The notes under the pieces: generated by a model | What the model was told of the DNA's origin: nothing | Databases searched by the model: none | The model's input: only the letters and a program-made list of their open reading frames with translations | Program-made: the position numbers and the translations under genes | Assembly (NCBI GenBank): GCA_043770215.1 | Contig: JAYVIQ010000067.1 | Location: 1-25,643, forward strand | Source of the DNA: JAYVIQ01 sp043770215 | Lineage (GTDB): Bacteria; Bacteroidota; Bacteroidia; Cytophagales; JAAEPT01 | Direction: 5' to 3' | DNA length: 25,643 nt | In this document: piece after piece, positions 22,119 to 25,643 of the stretch | Layout: the number at the start of each line of letters is the position of its first letter | How positions within the stretch are numbered: position 1 is the stretch's first letter

Positions 22119-25100
22119 ATGGATATAGATAAAACAATGCGATTGAGTCAATTGGCTCGAACACTAAATGTTGGTACAAACACAATTGTAGATTTTTTAG
22201 GAAAAAAAGGAATTGAGGTTGATAACAAGCCAAATTCTAAGATTTCTGGTGAGCAAGTAGAAATGCTCAATAAAGAGTTTTCTGATTCTGTGCAATACAA
22301 AAGCTCAGCATCTGAGTTAACTATTGGTACAAAGCTAAATAAAAACGTAGTTATTGAGCCAAAAGACAACAAAGTAGAAAAAGATGCAGAGCAAGAATTA
22401 AAGATTAAGAACTTTGGTTCTAGTGCACAAGTTCTACCTAAATCAGAATCTATGAATCCAACAGCAAAGTTGGAGGGTATAAAAGTGATAGGTAAAATAG
22501 ACCTCAATCAGAAAACTGGAAAAAAACCTGAAGTTCAAGTGCAATCACCAATCTCTAAGCCTGAAGAGAAAGTAATTGTAGCTGAGCAACCTAAAGTTGA
22601 AACAGTTAAAAAAGAGGCTGTGTCTGGTGGAGAGTTGCCTAAATCTGAACCTGTAAAAGTAGAATTACCAAATACAGAAAATCAGAAAAAAGATGGTGAG
22701 AGAGTACAAGTTCAAAGAGCAGAGGTTCAGAAGTCAGAAGTTCAGAGGATAGAAGCTCAAAAAACAGTACCCGAGTCTATTAAAAATGAATCTATTGCTG
22801 TTGAAACTCCTGTTAACCAATCAAATCAAAAACAAGACCCAATAAAACAGGAACCAACAAAACAAGAGTCGGTTAGACAAGACCCAATTAAGCAAGAGCC
22901 AATCAAGCAAGAGGCAATAAAACAAGATCCAATCAAGCAAGAGCAAACTAAACAAGAGCAAGTAAAAATTGAGTCAGTTCCAACTACTACTGAAACAGAT
23001 GCTTCTTCAGATATAAAAGTTATACGTGCCAAATCAGATGAATTAAGGGGATTAAAAGTTCTAGGTAAAATAGAATTGCCTGTAGAAAAACCCAAAACAA
23101 GTGGTGGCAATTATGATAGAGGTGGCGATAAAAAAGGAAAACGTAAGCGTATAAGAATAGACAACAAACCTGTTGATGTTAAAAAAGCAGGTGCCCCATC
23201 TACTCCAGGCGCTCCCGGTGCACCAGGTACTCCAAGATCATCAGGACCTCCCGGTCAACGACCACCAAATCCAAATTATCAAGGGAAGAAGACAGGCAAC
23301 TTTCAAAGACCCCCAGCTGGTACAACACCACCAGCAAACCCAGGTCAGAAAGATGAGATTTCTCAAAAAGACATCCAAGATAAAATAAAGGCCACTATGG
23401 CACGTTTGTCTGGAGGTAATAATTACAACAAAGGCGTAAATCGTACAAAATATAAAAAAGAAAAACGTTCTCATCATGCAGACCAAAGAGAGGAAGCTCG
23501 TTTGGCAGAAGAAGAGGATGCTAAAATATTAAAATGTACTGAGTTTGTTTCGGCAAATGACCTTGCTGCATTAATGGATGTAGGTATAAACCAAGTAATC
23601 TCTAAATGTATGATGTTGGGGATGATTATCTCTATTAATCAGCGTTTAGATGCAGAAGCAATTACTATCATTGCAGATGAGTTTGGTTATGAAGTAAGTT
23701 TTACATCAGCAGAAGAAGAGGCTGATACCTCGGTTGCAGAAATGCAAGACAAAGAAGAAGATTTAGAAAACCGTGCGCCTATTGTAACAATTATGGGTCA
23801 CGTAGATCATGGTAAAACTTCTTTGCTAGATTACATAAGAAACACTAAAGTTGCTTCTGGTGAAGCGGGTGGTATAACCCAGCACATTGGAGCATACTCT
23901 GTAAAAACTACACTTGGGAAAAGAATTACATTCCTAGATACTCCTGGTCACGAGGCATTTACAGCCATGCGTGCTCGTGGAGCTAAATTAACGGATATTG
24001 TAATCTTAGTTGTTGCAGCAGATGATAGAGTCATGCCACAAACCAAAGAAGCAATAAATCATGCACAAATTGCTGGTGTTCCAATCATTATTGCATTGAA
24101 CAAAGTAGATAAAGATGCAGCAGACCCAGACAAAATTCGTAAAGAATTGGCTAGTGAAAATATTTTAGTAGAAGATTGGGGTGGTAAGTACCAGTGCCAA
24201 GAAGTTTCTGCAAAAAGTGGTCAAGGCATTGATGAGTTGTTAGAGAAAATATTATTAGAAGCTGAGATTTTAGAATTGAAAGCTAATCCAGATAGAAATT
24301 CTGCAGGTACAGTTGTAGAGGCATCTTTAGATAAAGGTAGAGGTTATGTAACCAATATGCTGGTTCAGAACGGAACTTTAAAAATTGGAGATATTGTAGT
24401 AGCAGGTGCTAACCATGGTAAAGTAAAAGCCATGTTAGATTCTAAAGGACGTAAATTAAAAGAGGCGGGTCCATCTACACCTATTCAGTTATTAGGTTTA
24501 GACGGTGCTCCGCAAGCCGGGGATAGATTTACCGTAGTAGACACAGAAAAAGAGGCAAAAGATATTTGTAACCGTAGATCTCAGTTGATGAGAGAACAAA
24601 GTGTTAGAACTAAGAAACACATTACTCTTGATGAAATAGGTCGTAGGTTAGCTATTGGTAACTTCAAAGAATTGAACGTTATCATTAAGGGAGATGTAGA
24701 TGGCTCTGTAGAGGCACTTACAGATTCATTACTAAAACTTTCTACTGAAGAAGTTCAAGTAAATGTAATTCATAAAGCAGTTGGTCAGATAACAGAATCT
24801 GATGTGTTATTGGCATCTGCATCAGAGGCAATCATCATTGGTTTCCAAGTTCGTCCATCTCAAAGTGCTAAAAAATTAGCAGAAAATGAAGAGATAGAGA
24901 TACGTCATTACTCAATTATTTACAAAGCAATTGAAGAAATGAAAGAAGCTCTTGAAGGTTTACTAGATCCATTAACTCAAGAGTTTATTACAGGTAATAT
25001 AGAAGTACGTGAAGTATTTAAAATACCAAAAATTGGAGTAGTTGCGGGTTGTTACGTATTAGATGGTTTTGTAAAACGTGCAAATGGTATCCGTTTAATT

Positions 25101-25280
25101 AGAGAAGGCGTTGTAAAATATGAAGGTGAAATTGGTGCATTGAAACGTTATAAAGAGGACGTTATGGAAATCAAATTTGGTTACGAATGTGGTTTAAGTA
25201 TCAAAAACTATAGCGATATAGAAATAGGCGATGTAGTTGAGTCATTTGAAATAAGAGAAACGAAACGTAAGTTGAAATAA
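22119..25280 (+). CDS. infB: Translation initiation factor IF-2
   Basis: A 1053-residue IF-2, a GTPase that delivers initiator tRNA to the ribosome. An N-terminal winged-helix-like part (MRLSQLARTLNVGTNTIVDF) leads into a long linker. The linker holds Lys/Gln/Glu/Pro repeats (residues 238-283) and a Gly/Pro-rich stretch (GAPSTPGAPGAPGTP). A second IF2-N domain follows (LKCTEFVSANDLAALMDVG). The G domain has GHVDHGKT at 560-567, DTPGH at 607-611 and NKVD at 661-664, then SAKSGQG. Domains II to IV complete the C-terminus. The start at 22119 gives the usual Bacteroidota N-terminus; ATG 22137 is an alternative. It lies 41 bases after nusA and is the last gene of the operon. Confidence 0.97.
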   Translation: MDIDKTMRLSQLARTLNVGTNTIVDFLGKKGIEVDNKPNSKISGEQVEMLNKEFSDSVQYKSSASELTIGTKLNKNVVIEPKDNKVEKDAEQELKIKNFGSSAQVLPKSESMNPTAKLEGIKVIGKIDLNQKTGKKPEVQVQSPISKPEEKVIVAEQPKVETVKKEAVSGGELPKSEPVKVELPNTENQKKDGERVQVQRAEVQKSEVQRIEAQKTVPESIKNESIAVETPVNQSNQKQDPIKQEPTKQESVRQDPIKQEPIKQEAIKQDPIKQEQTKQEQVKIESVPTTTETDASSDIKVIRAKSDELRGLKVLGKIELPVEKPKTSGGNYDRGGDKKGKRKRIRIDNKPVDVKKAGAPSTPGAPGAPGTPRSSGPPGQRPPNPNYQGKKTGNFQRPPAGTTPPANPGQKDEISQKDIQDKIKATMARLSGGNNYNKGVNRTKYKKEKRSHHADQREEARLAEEEDAKILKCTEFVSANDLAALMDVGINQVISKCMMLGMIISINQRLDAEAITIIADEFGYEVSFTSAEEEADTSVAEMQDKEEDLENRAPIVTIMGHVDHGKTSLLDYIRNTKVASGEAGGITQHIGAYSVKTTLGKRITFLDTPGHEAFTAMRARGAKLTDIVILVVAADDRVMPQTKEAINHAQIAGVPIIIALNKVDKDAADPDKIRKELASENILVEDWGGKYQCQEVSAKSGQGIDELLEKILLEAEILELKANPDRNSAGTVVEASLDKGRGYVTNMLVQNGTLKIGDIVVAGANHGKVKAMLDSKGRKLKEAGPSTPIQLLGLDGAPQAGDRFTVVDTEKEAKDICNRRSQLMREQSVRTKKHITLDEIGRRLAIGNFKELNVIIKGDVDGSVEALTDSLLKLSTEEVQVNVIHKAVGQITESDVLLASASEAIIIGFQVRPSQSAKKLAENEEIEIRHYSIIYKAIEEMKEALEGLLDPLTQEFITGNIEVREVFKIPKIGVVAGCYVLDGFVKRANGIRLIREGVVKYEGEIGALKRYKEDVMEIKFGYECGLSIKNYSDIEIGDVVESFEIRETKRKLK
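22830..22967 (+). repeat. 15-bp in-frame tandem repeats inside infB
   Basis: About nine imperfect 15-base units encode a five-residue motif (KQDPI, KQEPT, KQESV, RQDPI, KQEPI, KQEAI and so on). They lie in the flexible IF-2 linker. Unit length is kept while third bases vary, so the copies are not all recent. An earlier stretch at about 22708-22760 (VQRAEVQKSEVQRIEAQK) has a related, looser repeat. Confidence 0.85.
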
Positions 25281-25301
25281 AAAATACATACTAAAAATAA
25301 A

Positions 25302-25336
25302 AAAGCTCTTCGTCTAAAATTGAAGGGCTTTTTTTT
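25302..25336 (+). terminator. Intrinsic terminator of the rimP-nusA-infB operon
   Basis: AAAGCTCTTC (25302-25311) pairs with GAAGGGCTTT (25322-25331), with one G-U pair and a 10-nt loop, followed by a T-run to 25336. It begins 21 bases after the infB stop. Confidence 0.9.
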
Positions 25337-25643
25337 ATACAAGCTATTTTTTTTTGATTTCACGATATAACTTTAATACCCCATAAACATTTTTATCTTT
25401 GAACCATTACCAAAATATATTCCTGGAGGCAATTGCCAGGTGTCTATGTTAGCCCCTATTCCATTACAGTGCAAATATCACTGTATAGTGCACAAAGGCT
25501 ATTCCTGATCATATAATTTGGATAAGGTATTTACAAATAAGAGCCCTAGATAGAGCCTACTGAAAAACCCATAACTTGTTTTATATTAGATAAATATCTA
25601 ACTTTTTATTGTAATAAGTGCAAGGAAATATGGCAAGAGCCTC
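25337..25643. other. Hairpin-rich stretch at the right edge, no gene recognised
   Basis: No coding frame is visible up to the edge, except a possible start ATG at 25630 preceded by AAGGA, which leaves too little sequence to judge. TATCTTTG at 25394-25401 matches the -7 consensus, without a good -33 element. Beyond it lie two inverted repeats: CCTGG/CCAGG around the perfect 10-bp palindrome GGCAATTGCC (about 25421-25440), and TACAGTG/CACTGTA with a 7-nt loop (about 25466-25486). This could be a structured leader or a small RNA; I recognise no known family. Confidence 0.4.

Noticed and set aside
22826..23110. Minus-strand frame with a repeated Ser-Cys-Leu-Ile-Gly motif
   Set aside because: It is the antisense of the 15-bp repeats in infB, not a gene.
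23190..23270. Collagen-like Gly/Pro tract as a sign of fusion or transfer in IF-2
   Set aside because: Gly/Pro-rich linkers before the G domain are common in long IF-2 proteins; nothing else suggests transfer.

Overview
The window looks like a chromosomal segment from a low-GC member of the Bacteroidota. The evidence is a type IX secretion (T9SS) C-terminal sorting domain, repeated TAnnTTTG-type -7 promoter elements with TTG/TTTG about 17-21 bases upstream, mostly absent Shine-Dalgarno sites, a four-helix-bundle (S23/IVP) gene remnant, and Bacteroidota-style NusA and IF-2. I cannot place it below phylum. Most of the window is core metabolism and information processing; no prophage, CRISPR array or intact insertion sequence is visible.

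Layout. (1) 1-3612: fatty-acid beta-oxidation, a thiolase followed by a long acyl-CoA dehydrogenase, with foreign-looking DNA between them. That DNA is an array of 7-bp repeats, a broken four-helix-bundle gene (stop at codon 6 plus a frameshift in an A8 run), and the same 7-bp repeats on the opposite strand. Degenerate heptads also precede the thiolase. (2) 3613-5569: two poorly characterised genes, one conserved-looking hypothetical and one membrane-anchored protein joining MORN/YwqK-like repeats to a CxxCH haem motif. (3) 5667-11833: the gltBD operon for NADPH-dependent glutamate synthase, overlapping by 8 bp, with an unusually good Shine-Dalgarno site for gltD and a strong terminator. (4) 12223-13134: an AraC-family regulator.

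(5) 13260-17129, minus strand: a full-length DsbD-type disulfide reductase, a secreted DOMON-like protein with a T9SS sorting tail, and a YihX-like HAD phosphatase. Between the last two lies a plus-strand promoter and terminator pair that could delimit a small RNA of about 125 nt. (6) 17136-17309: a CAT-anticodon tRNA with its own promoter and terminator, then about 560 bases with no convincing gene. (7) 17867-20185, minus strand: a large exported acidic protein of unknown function. (8) 20227-25336: rimP-nusA-infB, an operon for ribosome maturation, transcription elongation and translation initiation. Its very short leader carries a terminator-shaped hairpin, a plausible attenuator. The window ends in a hairpin-rich stretch with no gene I can call.

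The most unusual observations are the heptad-flanked broken four-helix-bundle element inside the beta-oxidation cluster, the possible rimP-nusA-infB leader attenuator, the orphan promoter/terminator pair at 16327-16488, and the MORN-CxxCH protein.
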